Shown here: piece after piece, positions 44,089-52,280 of the stretch
How the letters are laid out: every line of letters begins with the position of its first letter
Position numbering within the stretch: the first letter of the stretch is position 1
Source of the DNA: Deinococcus sp045062605
GTDB taxonomy: Bacteria; Deinococcota; Deinococci; Deinococcales; Deinococcaceae
Assembly (NCBI RefSeq): GCF_045062605.1
Contig: NZ_JBJGDW010000006.1
Span: 1-64,000 of the forward strand
Reading direction: 5' to 3'
DNA: 64,000 bases
Translations under genes and position numbers: made by a program
Notes under the pieces: model-generated
Databases searched by the model: none
Told to the model about the DNA's origin: nothing
What the model saw: only the letters and a program-made list of their open reading frames with translations

Positions 44089-44868
44089 ATGAACCGAGTT
44101 ATTGCCCTGCCCATCAAACTGCTCAGCGCCACCCTGCTGCTGTCCGTTACCGCCCTGGCTGCCCCACGCACCCTGGAACAGGTCAAATCTTCTGGAACGC
44201 TAAAACTGGGAACCGAGGCCGCCTTCCCCCCATTCAATTTCTACGAGGGCAAGGTGCTGAAGGGGTTTGAAGTGGACCTGGGCGACGCGCTGGGCCAGTC
44301 GCTGGGCCTGAAGGTGGAATGGGTGGTGCAGCCCTTTGACAATCTGCTGATCTCGTTGAATCAGGGGCGCTTTGACGCGGTGGTGGCCTCGCACGCCATC
44401 ACCCCCACGCGGCAAAAGGCAGTGGATTTTCTGCCGCCGCACTATTGCTCTGCCGTGAACATCGTGGCGAAGGCGGGCGGCCCACTGACGCAAAAGGCGT
44501 TGGCGGGCAAGGCGGTGGGAACGCAAGTGGGAACCGCGCAGATTCCCGTACTGAACGCTATTCCAGGCATCAAGGAGGTCCGCACCTATCCCAATGATCA
44601 GAGTATTCTGGCGGCGTTGCAGGCGGGCCGGGTGGACGCCTGGACCAGCAACGGCCCGGTGGTGGCCTACATGCTCAAGCAAACGGGTCAGACAGGCAAA
44701 ATCCTGATAGGCGAGGCCATCAGCAATGAGCGCAATGCCGCAGCGGTAGCCCTGGGCAACACCGCCCTGCACGACGCCCTGAGCGGCGCACTCGCGGGCC
44801 TGCTCAAGAACGGTACTTACGCTAAAATCTCCGATAAGTGGTTTGGGCAGGACATTCGCTGCAAATAG
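44089..44868 (+). CDS. Amino-acid ABC transporter substrate-binding protein (family 3)
   Basis: A 259-residue periplasmic binding protein. Signal peptide to about residue 25 (LLLSVTALAA-PRT), then KLGTEAAFPPFNFYEG, GFEVDLGDALGQSLGLKVEW, FDNLLISLNQGRFDAVVAS and ITPTRQKAVDF, the hallmarks of polar amino-acid binding proteins. GGAGG precedes the start. No permease or ATPase adjoins it, as with the other binding protein in this window. Confidence 0.92.
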   Translation: MNRVIALPIKLLSATLLLSVTALAAPRTLEQVKSSGTLKLGTEAAFPPFNFYEGKVLKGFEVDLGDALGQSLGLKVEWVVQPFDNLLISLNQGRFDAVVASHAITPTRQKAVDFLPPHYCSAVNIVAKAGGPLTQKALAGKAVGTQVGTAQIPVLNAIPGIKEVRTYPNDQSILAALQAGRVDAWTSNGPVVAYMLKQTGQTGKILIGEAISNERNAAAVALGNTALHDALSGALAGLLKNGTYAKISDKWFGQDIRCK

Positions 44869-44918
44869 CGCGGAGCGAATGACACTCTCGGCGGGGCGGC
44901 TGCTCTAGGGTGCGGCCT

Positions 44919-45962
44919 ATGAGCGCGCCCACCTCTGCCCCGGCTCTCGCCGCCCGCCACGTCACCTCCAGCGGTACGCGGGTCTACACGTTGACCGTGC
45001 CCGCCTTCCCGCACTTTGCCGCCAACGTGTTTCTGGTGGTGCGGGGCGACGCTGCCAGACCTGAATACACTGCCCTGGTGGACACCGGAGGCAGCCACGA
45101 GGCCAGCACCGCCGCGCTGGAAGCCGGACTGGAGGCCATCCGCAGCGAATACGGCGAGGCCGTGGCCTGGGACACCCTCAGCCGCGTGGTGATCACGCAC
45201 CCGCACCCGGACCATGTGGCTGGCCTGCCGTTCGTTCGCAGCCGGACAGATGCCCCCATCGCCGCGCATGAGTGGGCCGTTCCCACCATGCAAAATCCGG
45301 CTGGCGATCCTGTGAAGCGGCAGGCCGACATGGAAGACCACATCCTCTGGCTGGGCCTGACTGGCGGGGGAACGGAAGCCGAGTATGCCGAACGCCTGCG
45401 CCGCCGCGCCCACAACACCATGCTGTCCGAAGCGGTTGAAGTTCAGACTGTCTTACATGACGGCGACGTGCTGGACGATGTATTTACTGTCATCCACACT
45501 CCCGGCCACGAGGGTTCACAGGTCTGCCTGCGCGTGGACGATCTGCTCCTCAGCGCCGATCATCTGCTGCCGCGCAATTCGCCGCCGCTGATGCCGGAGC
45601 GGTTTCAGCGGGGCGCGGGGCTGGGGCATTATCTAAAATCTCTGGACCGGATTGAGGAATTAGAAGGCGTGAGCGTGGCGCTGGGTGGACACGACGGCCC
45701 CATGCAGAACTGGAAGGGGCGCATCCAGAACCTCCGCGAGCGCTACGACGATAAGTTGCGTGCCGTGCTGGACGCTGCCGCCGGGCCGATTACCATCCAT
45801 GACCTGACCCACGCGCTGCATCCCCGTTTGCGGGCGGTTCAGGCCATCCTGCTGCTGGACCAGACGGCAGCGTTGACAGAGTATCTGGTGGCGCGCGGCG
45901 ATCTGGTGGAAACGCGGCGGGAGGATGGGGCGGCTTTATTTGTGCGGGCGGCCCAGCCGTAG
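44919..45962 (+). CDS. MBL-fold metallo-hydrolase
   Basis: A 347-residue beta-lactamase-fold protein. Metal motif THPHPDHVAG near residue 94, HTPGHEGSQV near 193, SADHLLPRN (Asp) and GGHDGPMQNW (His). A helical C-terminal domain (about 260-330) follows, as in the LACTB2/GloB-related group, which may be an RNase or a thioester hydrolase. Start at 44919. Spacing to the next gene is 35 bp. Confidence 0.88.
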   Translation: MSAPTSAPALAARHVTSSGTRVYTLTVPAFPHFAANVFLVVRGDAARPEYTALVDTGGSHEASTAALEAGLEAIRSEYGEAVAWDTLSRVVITHPHPDHVAGLPFVRSRTDAPIAAHEWAVPTMQNPAGDPVKRQADMEDHILWLGLTGGGTEAEYAERLRRRAHNTMLSEAVEVQTVLHDGDVLDDVFTVIHTPGHEGSQVCLRVDDLLLSADHLLPRNSPPLMPERFQRGAGLGHYLKSLDRIEELEGVSVALGGHDGPMQNWKGRIQNLRERYDDKLRAVLDAAAGPITIHDLTHALHPRLRAVQAILLLDQTAALTEYLVARGDLVETRREDGAALFVRAAQP

Positions 45963-45997
45963 ACTGACTTCACATCACGGTCAAAACGGGAGGCGGA

Positions 45998-46618
45998 ATG
46001 ACGCGAGTGAAAGAAGGGCTGGAGCGGTTGCTGGAAGATCTGGAAGAAAGCGGGCGCGTGGAGTTGGATGCCGGAACGATGGGCGGCTATTTCGGCGAGC
46101 GCCCGCTGACCGACAAGCAGATGGATACCGTCAACGACGCACTCAACGCCAACGGTTTCAGTGTGGCGACGATCTACGTGATTTACAGAGACGTTGATGG
46201 TTACCGCTCCTTTACGCCGCCCCCCGCGCCCGAACCGCTGGACCTCAGCGCCGAATCCATCCGTGCCCTGAGCATCCGCCAGCCCTTCGTGGAACAGATT
46301 CTGCGCGGTGAGAAGAACATTGAATACCGCTCGTGGCAGGTCAAGGAGCCGGGGCCACTGCTGCTGCACGCCTCCGACACCAGAGCGGGGGCGGACACCT
46401 TTGATGATGCGGATATCGCGCCGGACACGCTGCCTTACGCGGCGCTGGTGGGCGTCGTGGATGTGGTGGATTGCCTGTGGGACGAGGAAAATGAGGAATT
46501 TGAATGGCTGCTGGCCCACCCTCGGCGGTTCTCCCAGCCGATTCCATACAAGGGCGCGGCCAGCATCTTTCGCGTGCCAATAGAGGAAATTCAGGCGGCG
46601 TTACAAGCCCCGACTTGA
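45998..46618 (+). CDS. ASCH domain protein
   Basis: A 206-residue protein. The N-terminal 75 residues form a charged domain of unknown fold. The C-terminal ASCH domain begins at ALSIRQPFVEQILRGEKNIE and YRSWQVKEPGPLLLHAS, with SQPIPYKGAASIFRVP at the end. ASCH domains are PUA-like RNA binders. GGGAGG precedes the ATG. Near the MBL hydrolase and TrmH, which suggests RNA metabolism. Confidence 0.85.
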   Translation: MTRVKEGLERLLEDLEESGRVELDAGTMGGYFGERPLTDKQMDTVNDALNANGFSVATIYVIYRDVDGYRSFTPPPAPEPLDLSAESIRALSIRQPFVEQILRGEKNIEYRSWQVKEPGPLLLHASDTRAGADTFDDADIAPDTLPYAALVGVVDVVDCLWDEENEEFEWLLAHPRRFSQPIPYKGAASIFRVPIEEIQAALQAPT

Positions 46619-46664
46619 ATTGCCCGGCCCCGCCCTGAACCGCCCCGGCCTAGCACCCGCGCGC

Positions 46665-46670
46665 TAATCT
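46665..46670 (+). promoter_or_regulatory. -10 box of leaderless trmH
   Basis: TAATCT ends 8 nt before the ATG at 46679; no ribosome site lies between. Confidence 0.45.
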
Positions 46671-46678
46671 GCGGCGTT

Positions 46679-47344
46679 ATGACCCCCGAGCGCTACGCCA
46701 AGATTCTGCGGGTGCTGAGCAAACGCCAGCCCACCCTGACCGTGTTGATGGATCAGGTCAACAAGCCCCACAACCTCTCCGCCATCGTCCGCACCTGCGA
46801 CGCGGTGGGGGTTCTCACCGCCCACGCCGTCCCACCGGGCAACGGCAAACCACTGGACTTTGAAGGCAACACCTTTGAGGCCACCTCTGGCAGCGCCCAC
46901 AAATGGGTGCGGGTGCAGACACATACGGACACGCTGGGCGCGGTGCGCGAATTGCAGGGTCAGGGCGTGCAGGTTCTCGCCACCCACCTCTCGCAGCGCA
47001 GCGTGGACTACCGCGAGGCCGATTACACCCGCCCCACCTGCGTCCTGCTGGGCGCCGAGAAATGGGGCGTGGCCGATGCGGCGGCGGATGCGGCGGACGG
47101 CAACATCATCATCCCCATGTTCGGCATGGTGCAGAGTTTGAATGTCTCGGTGGCGGCGGCCACCATTCTGTTTGAGGCGCAGCGGCAGCGGCTGGCGGCG
47201 GGACTGTACGACACGCCCCAGCTTTCGCCCGATGAGCTGGCGCGGCTGGCCTTCGAGTGGGGCTACCCGGAGCTGGCCCCTCTGTACCGGGAGCGGGGGG
47301 AAGCGTATCCGGCGTTGGATGTTGACGGTCAGATATTGGGTTGA
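46679..47344 (+). CDS. trmH: tRNA (guanosine-2'-O)-methyltransferase, TrmH type
   Basis: A 221-residue SpoU/TrmH enzyme that methylates the ribose of G18 in tRNA. The three knot motifs are present: NKPHNLSAIVRTCDAVGV near residue 28, LLGAEKWGV near 123, and IPMFGMVQSLNVSVAAATIL near 142. Length and opening (MTPERYAKILRVLSKRQPTL) match TrmH. Leaderless by the -10 position. Confidence 0.93.
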   Translation: MTPERYAKILRVLSKRQPTLTVLMDQVNKPHNLSAIVRTCDAVGVLTAHAVPPGNGKPLDFEGNTFEATSGSAHKWVRVQTHTDTLGAVRELQGQGVQVLATHLSQRSVDYREADYTRPTCVLLGAEKWGVADAAADAADGNIIIPMFGMVQSLNVSVAAATILFEAQRQRLAAGLYDTPQLSPDELARLAFEWGYPELAPLYRERGEAYPALDVDGQILG

Positions 47345-47721
47345 GATTTCAGACGGGCAGCAAAAGGGCAGGGGGGCAGCGCTGCGCCAGGCACGAGTTC
47401 TCGGATCTTACAGGCGGAAGAGGGCGGCAGCGTCCGGGTCTGATGCCCAGCTCCGTCACGCTGAATGCGGCCCGTCCGCTTCGCGCCCGACGGCCTTCGG
47501 TTGCTGTTTCGCCAGGGACGGCGAGCGCTGCTTTTAGCTCCTCCTCTTTTCGGCGGCGGAAAATAACCTGCTGTCCTGCTAGACAGTCGAAACGCCACTG
47601 AAATTCCAAAACGGACTTCTCCCTACCCGTGCAAAAGCAACGGACCAGCAAATCCGCCCCAACCCCGCCTCCCCTAACTTCCCACTCCCACCGAGTTAGT
47701 GTCCGGCGTACACTGCTGGGT
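47345..47721. other. Intergenic gap between trmH and apgM
   Basis: About 377 bp with no supported gene or RNA. The end carries the apgM promoter-like TACACT (47709-47714), which ends 7 nt before the ATG at 47722. The rest is GC-rich with short dyads only. Confidence 0.4.
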
Positions 47722-48954
47722 ATGAGTGACCTGTTGCAGACGATCCGTGGGCTGTCCAAGAAGACCGAGAGCAAGATCGTGATGGTGGTGCTGGACGGTG
47801 TCGGCGGCCTGCCGCTGGAACTGAACGGCGAGACCGAGCTGGCGACGGCAAAAACGCCCAATCTGGACGCGCTGGCCGCCCAGTCGCAACTGGGACAGGT
47901 GGAACTGGTGGGCGCGGGCATCACCCCCGGCAGCGGCCCCGGCCACCTGAGCCTGTTCGGGTACGATCCGCTGGATTACGTGGTGGGGCGTGGGGCGCTG
48001 AGTGCAGTCGGAATCGGCGTCAAGCTGAACAAGGGTGACGTGGCGGTGCGCGGCAACTTCGCCACGCTGGGCGCAGGCCGCATCGTGGAAGACCGCCGCG
48101 CGGGCCGTCCCAGCGACGGGAAGAACGCGGAAGTGGTGGCGCAGCTCAAAGCCGCCATCCCGGAGATCGACGGCGTGCCCGTCGAGATCTACACCGAATC
48201 CGAACACCGTTTCGTGGTGGTCTTCCGCGCGCAGGACGGCGAGGTGCTGGGCGCGAACATCGGTGACGTGGACCCGCAGGACACCGGGGTCCAGCCGCTA
48301 AGGGCCGAGTCACATGACGACGCCAGTGTCAAGTCTGCCGGGCTGGTCAACGCCTTCGTGGAGCGGGCCGAGGCGGCGCTAAAGGACGACCCGCAGATCA
48401 ACGGCGTGCTGTTCCGGGGCTACAGCGACGTGCCGCACTTCCCCAGCTTCGCAGACGTGTATCAACTGGACGCCGCCTGCATCGCCTCCTACCCCATGTA
48501 CAAGGGGCTGGCCAGTCTGGTGGGCATGCAGGTGCTGGAGGTGCCCGGCGAGGAAGACGCGCTGGACGGCAAGGTGCAGGTGCTGCGCGACAACTGGGAC
48601 AAACACGATTTCTTCTTCTTCCACGTCAAGAAGACCGACAGCACGGGCGAGGACGGCGATTTTGGGGCCAAGGTCAAGAAGATCGAACTGTTCGACGCCC
48701 TGCTGCCGGGCATCCTGGCGCTGAAGCCGGACGTGCTGTGCATCGTGGGCGATCACAGCACGCCCAGCAAACTGTCCAGCCACTCATGGCACCCGGTCCC
48801 GGTACTGGTCCGCAGTGATCACGGGCGCAAGGACCTGACCGCCCGCTACACCGAGGAAGAGGCCCAGAAAGGCAGCCTGGGACTGCGGCGCGGCCCGGAC
48901 CTGATGCCGATCCTGATGGCCAACGCGCTGAAGCTGAACAAGTACGGCGCGTGA
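47722..48954 (+). CDS. apgM: Cofactor-independent phosphoglycerate mutase, archaeal (ApgM) type
   Basis: A 410-residue alkaline-phosphatase-fold enzyme of glycolysis (3-PG to 2-PG). MVVLDGVGGLPLE with the first metal Asp, AKTPNLDALAAQSQLGQVEL, GITPGSGPGHLSLFGYDP with the catalytic Ser, FHVKKTDSTGEDGDF, IVGDHSTPSKLSSHSWHPVP and the late RRGPDLMPILM. Length fits the archaeal-type ApgM rather than the 510-residue bacterial iPGM. Start at 47722, leaderless. Confidence 0.94.
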   Translation: MSDLLQTIRGLSKKTESKIVMVVLDGVGGLPLELNGETELATAKTPNLDALAAQSQLGQVELVGAGITPGSGPGHLSLFGYDPLDYVVGRGALSAVGIGVKLNKGDVAVRGNFATLGAGRIVEDRRAGRPSDGKNAEVVAQLKAAIPEIDGVPVEIYTESEHRFVVVFRAQDGEVLGANIGDVDPQDTGVQPLRAESHDDASVKSAGLVNAFVERAEAALKDDPQINGVLFRGYSDVPHFPSFADVYQLDAACIASYPMYKGLASLVGMQVLEVPGEEDALDGKVQVLRDNWDKHDFFFFHVKKTDSTGEDGDFGAKVKKIELFDALLPGILALKPDVLCIVGDHSTPSKLSSHSWHPVPVLVRSDHGRKDLTARYTEEEAQKGSLGLRRGPDLMPILMANALKLNKYGA

Positions 48955-49327
48955 GGCGGGAACTCATTTGAATTTGATTTCTTGAGACCCGTTCAAGACA
49001 CCGTGAGGGCTGCGGTGAGGAGGTTGAAGGGCGGCATGGGCGGCGGGCATCCGCATCCTGCCGCCCTCTTCGCGGCATTTCCGAACTGGTACCAATGGCC
49101 AGTCCTCAAATCGGGTGTACAGGCCGTGCAAATTTGCTCAGGATTGAATAAAGGCTTGTGCAGGGCGGCCTTTATCTTGCTGCCACTTCTGAACCTGATC
49201 TCTGCGTCAGCATAGGCAACACGAACGGAAGACAGATCACAGACGGTGCCGCCGTACTCAAGTCCGCTGTCCGTTCACCGAAAGTCCAGCCGCCTCTACG
49301 GCGGCGACCCCCACAAAGGAGATTCAC
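48955..49327. promoter_or_regulatory. Leader region of DUF2382 stress gene, with hairpins
   Basis: About 373 bp. GGGCGGC/GCCGCCC (near 49030-49065) is a likely apgM terminator. ATAAAGGC at 49148-49155 is exactly inverse to 49168-49175, with a 12-nt loop, in what could be a 5' leader of the stress gene. AAAGGAG precedes its ATG. Confidence 0.4.
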
Positions 49328-50182
49328 ATGGCCCGTTTAATGCCCCTGTCCGACATCACTGCCCAGCACTCCGACGTTCTCGGCAACGACTACTACGATC
49401 CCACCGGGCAGACTGCCTACGGAATGAACGGCGACAAGATCGGCACCATTCGTGGCGCACTGGCCGAAGCCGAAACCGGCAAGATCCGCTTCCTGCTCGT
49501 TGATGTGGGCGGCTGGTTCTCCAGCAAGGAAGTCGTGGTGCCCGTGGGCATGTCCAGCTTTGAGGGCGATGAAGTCCACTTCACCAACTTGACCAAAGAG
49601 CAGGTCAGCGATATGCGTGAGTACCGCACTGGTGAAGAGTACGGCGACGACGCCCAGATGTCCGACGAGCGGGTGCTGCGCGCCGCCAATACCGACACGC
49701 AGGTCGATGAGAGCCAATACGCCGCCAAGGCCGGTTACCGCGAAGACGACGCCATGTACCAGACCCCCGACAAGCTGCGTCTGCTGGAAGAGCGTCTGGT
49801 AGTCAACAAGGACCGTTTCGTTGCGGGCAGCGTGGAAGTTGGCAAGCGCGTCGAAACCCACCAGGAAAACGTGAACGTCGATCTGGCGCGTGAAGAAGTG
49901 GTCATCGAGCGTCACGCCATCACCGACGCGCAGGCCGTGGAAGGCGCAGTGCTGGGTGCCGATTCCAAGACCATGAAGATCGATCTGGAAGCCGAGCGCG
50001 CCAACGTGAGCAAGCAGGCGTTCGTGACCGAGGAAGTCTCAGTGGGCAAACGCGAAGTCCGTGACTCTCAGACTGTGACCGAAACTGTGGGCCGTGAGGT
50101 GCTGGAAGTGAACAAGAGTGGCGACGTGCGTCTGGATTCGAACGGCAAGCCGATGATGGACGACAAGAACCGCAAGGTCTGA
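49328..50182 (+). CDS. PRC-barrel and DUF2382 domain stress protein
   Basis: A 284-residue soluble acidic protein. The PRC-barrel-like N-terminus (GMNGDKIGTIRGALAEAETG, IRFLLVDVGGWFSSKEVVVP) is followed by DUF2382/YsnF segments (LRLLEERLVVNKDRFVAGSV, VDLAREEVVIERHAI, VSVGKREVRDSQTVTETV). In Deinococcus, relatives of this kind are strongly stress-induced. The function is unknown; it may be a photosynthetic-reaction-centre-like barrel adaptor. AAAGGAG before the ATG. Its partner lies 75 bp downstream. Confidence 0.85.
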   Translation: MARLMPLSDITAQHSDVLGNDYYDPTGQTAYGMNGDKIGTIRGALAEAETGKIRFLLVDVGGWFSSKEVVVPVGMSSFEGDEVHFTNLTKEQVSDMREYRTGEEYGDDAQMSDERVLRAANTDTQVDESQYAAKAGYREDDAMYQTPDKLRLLEERLVVNKDRFVAGSVEVGKRVETHQENVNVDLAREEVVIERHAITDAQAVEGAVLGADSKTMKIDLEAERANVSKQAFVTEEVSVGKREVRDSQTVTETVGREVLEVNKSGDVRLDSNGKPMMDDKNRKV

Positions 50183-50194
50183 TCTCAAGGCTTT

Positions 50195-50236
50195 GGGCAG
50201 GGCGACTTCTTCAGGGAGGTCGCCCTGCCCTCTTCT
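50195..50236 (+). terminator. Strong hairpin between the two DUF2382 genes
   Basis: GGGCAGGGCGAC and GTCGCCCTGCCC form a perfect 12-bp stem with a 12-nt loop, followed by TCTTCTCTC. It is a terminator or attenuator between the two genes, so the second is probably expressed at a lower level or separately. Confidence 0.7.
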
Positions 50237-50257
50237 CTCAGATAAGTAGGAGCAGAA

Positions 50258-50761
50258 ATGACAGACCCACGTAAAGATAAATTCAATGAGCCACTCACCG
50301 CCAGCGAGCTGGAAACCCAGGCTGTGCAGCTTGCAGATACGCAACTTCAAGGCGTGATCGAACTCCGCGAGGAACGCCTGATCGTCGAGAAGGAACGGGA
50401 AGTGGCGGGCAGCGTCGCCTTCACCCGCGAGGTTCGGCGCGAGACCGTGCAGATGCCCGTGGAACTGGTCACCGAGGTGCTGATCATCGAACACCTGGGG
50501 ACTGGCGCGGCGGACGGCGGCCATACCATCACCCTGGACGGCACACCGCTGGCCCCCGGCGAACGGCGCGAACTGCTGGTCTACCGCGAGGAGGCGCGGA
50601 TCGAGAAGCGCGTGGTGGTCCGCGAGCAGGTCAGTATCAGCAAGCGGCAGGTGATCGAAACCCGGACCTTCGACGCCACGCTGGCCCGCGAGGAACTGGT
50701 GGTCAACCCAGAGGGCGACGTGCAGGTCTTCGAGCAACCCGCTGGAGAGCAGAAGCTCTAG
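50258..50761 (+). CDS. DUF2382 (YsnF/AvaK) domain protein
   Basis: A 167-residue protein made of the DUF2382 repeat alone: LREERLIVEKEREVAGSVAF, RRETVQMPVELVTEVLIIEH, REEARIEKRVVVREQVSISK, TRTFDATLAREELVV. It lacks the PRC-barrel of its upstream neighbour, so the pair look like a duplication with domain loss. GTAGGAG precedes the ATG. Confidence 0.85.
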   Translation: MTDPRKDKFNEPLTASELETQAVQLADTQLQGVIELREERLIVEKEREVAGSVAFTREVRRETVQMPVELVTEVLIIEHLGTGAADGGHTITLDGTPLAPGERRELLVYREEARIEKRVVVREQVSISKRQVIETRTFDATLAREELVVNPEGDVQVFEQPAGEQKL

Positions 50762-50765
50762 CCGT

Positions 50766-52175
50766 TCAGGCCAGCCGCTCCCGTCCCTGCCGCGATTGAA
50801 ACTCGTCCCAGGCGGCTTTCAGGCGCAGCACGGCTTCGGGCAACCGGGCCGGGTCCAGCGTGAAGGGCAGGCGCAGAAAGCTGTCGGGCAGGGTCTCCAC
50901 ACCCATTGACGCGCCGGGGAACAGCCGCACGCCGTACCGCGCCGCGCAGAGGGTAAAGGCGCTGGTCTGGCGGGTGGGCAACTCCACCCACAGGAACTGC
51001 CCGCCGCCCGGCACGGTGAAGCGCCACTGGGGCAGGTGCAGGCGCAGCAGCTCGGCCAGCAGGTCGCGGGCGACGGTCACGGCCTCGCGCCGCTGTTGCC
51101 GCAGCCGGGGCAGGTCCTGAAGCAGGTTCAGCGCGATGTGCTGCCCCGGCAGACTGCTGCCGAAATCGGAGAGGGTGCGCGCCTGTCCCATCGGCCCAGC
51201 GTGCGCCGCTGGCACGCGCAGCCAGCCCACCCGCAACCCCGCCCAGTACAGCTTGCTCAGCGAGCCGACATTGAAGATCGGCGCGTCGGGGGCGAAGGTA
51301 GCGATACGCGGTGGGGCTTCCACCTCGAAGCCCAGATCGATCAGGGTGTCGTCCTCGATGGTGGGCAGATTGGCGTCTGCGACGGCGGCGGCAATCTTTT
51401 CCCTGACGCGGATGGGCATGACCGTTCCTGTGGGGTTCTGGAAAGTGGGGGTCAGAAAGGCCAGACGCGGCGAGTGCTTCTGAACAGCCCCAACGAAGGA
51501 ATCCACCTCCACCCCCTGCGCGGTCACGGGCACGCCCACCGCCTCGGCCCCCGCCGCGCGGAAGGCGTCGATGGCCCCGAAATAGGTGGGAGTTTCCAGC
51601 AGCACCCGGTCCCTTGGGCGCAGGAAGACGCCCGTAAGCAGCGAAATGGCCCCCTGTGCGCCGCTGGTGATCAGCACCATTTCCGGCGTGGTGGGCAGGC
51701 CCTCACGCGTGTAGATTTCAGCCAGCAGGGCGCGCAGTTCGGGCAGACCGTGCGGGTAATACAGCGACTCCTGAAAGGCGTCCAGCGCGGCCCCACGCAT
51801 CTCCTGGCGCTGGGTGTCATTGAGCAATGGAACAGCGATGGTGAAATCAAATTGCTCCCCCCCCTCGGCCAGTACGGACGGTGTCCGCAGGGCCAGCACG
51901 TTCGCTCCACGCGGCGCGCCAGCCGCCACCCGCGTGCCACTGCCGCGCTTGCGGGTGATCCAGCCGCCGCCCTCCAACGCGTCGTAGGCGGCCACCACCG
52001 TGCTGCGGCTGATGCCCAGCAATCCCGCCAGCGCCCGTTCTGCTGGTAACGGTTCGGCGGGTGGAAGCTGACCGCTGCGAATAACTGCGCGCACGGCCTC
52101 GGCCAGCAGGTCATACAGTGGCCCGTCGCCCGCCCTCCAGCCAGAGAGCAGCGCAGACCAGCGGAGAGCGCCCAT
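50766..52175 (-). CDS. MocR-type regulator (GntR HTH + aminotransferase-like domain)
   Basis: A 469-residue fusion. GntR-type winged helix at residues 14-80 (AEAVRAVIRSGQLPPAEPLP, LGISRSTVVAAYDALEGGGW), then a fold-type I PLP aminotransferase-like domain with YPHGLPELRALLAE, SGAQGAISLLTGV, FQNPTGTVMP, IEDDTLIDLGF and the PLP lysine region NVGSLSKLYWAGLRVGWL. MocR regulators sense PLP or an amine ligand and often control a divergent gene, here the BenE-type transporter. The intergenic DNA has AGTCCA direct repeats. Confidence 0.92.
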   Translation of the reverse strand: MGALRWSALLSGWRAGDGPLYDLLAEAVRAVIRSGQLPPAEPLPAERALAGLLGISRSTVVAAYDALEGGGWITRKRGSGTRVAAGAPRGANVLALRTPSVLAEGGEQFDFTIAVPLLNDTQRQEMRGAALDAFQESLYYPHGLPELRALLAEIYTREGLPTTPEMVLITSGAQGAISLLTGVFLRPRDRVLLETPTYFGAIDAFRAAGAEAVGVPVTAQGVEVDSFVGAVQKHSPRLAFLTPTFQNPTGTVMPIRVREKIAAAVADANLPTIEDDTLIDLGFEVEAPPRIATFAPDAPIFNVGSLSKLYWAGLRVGWLRVPAAHAGPMGQARTLSDFGSSLPGQHIALNLLQDLPRLRQQRREAVTVARDLLAELLRLHLPQWRFTVPGGGQFLWVELPTRQTSAFTLCAARYGVRLFPGASMGVETLPDSFLRLPFTLDPARLPEAVLRLKAAWDEFQSRQGRERLA

Positions 52176-52188
52176 CCACCCAGCATAT

Positions 52189-52258
52189 CAGTCCACTTAC
52201 GGCATTAGTCCAGACAAGCAGTCCAATTTACAGGCCATTGCCACTAGGCAACAGTCCA
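52189..52258. promoter_or_regulatory. MocR operator candidate: four AGTCCA repeats
   Basis: CAGTCCA at 52189-52195, TAGTCCA at 52206-52212, CAGTCCA at 52219-52225 and 52252-52258, all in the same orientation in the 105-bp gap between the divergent MocR and BenE genes. MocR proteins typically bind direct repeats in such gaps. Confidence 0.6.
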
Positions 52259-52280
52259 ATCGCGGAGCAAAATTGACAGC

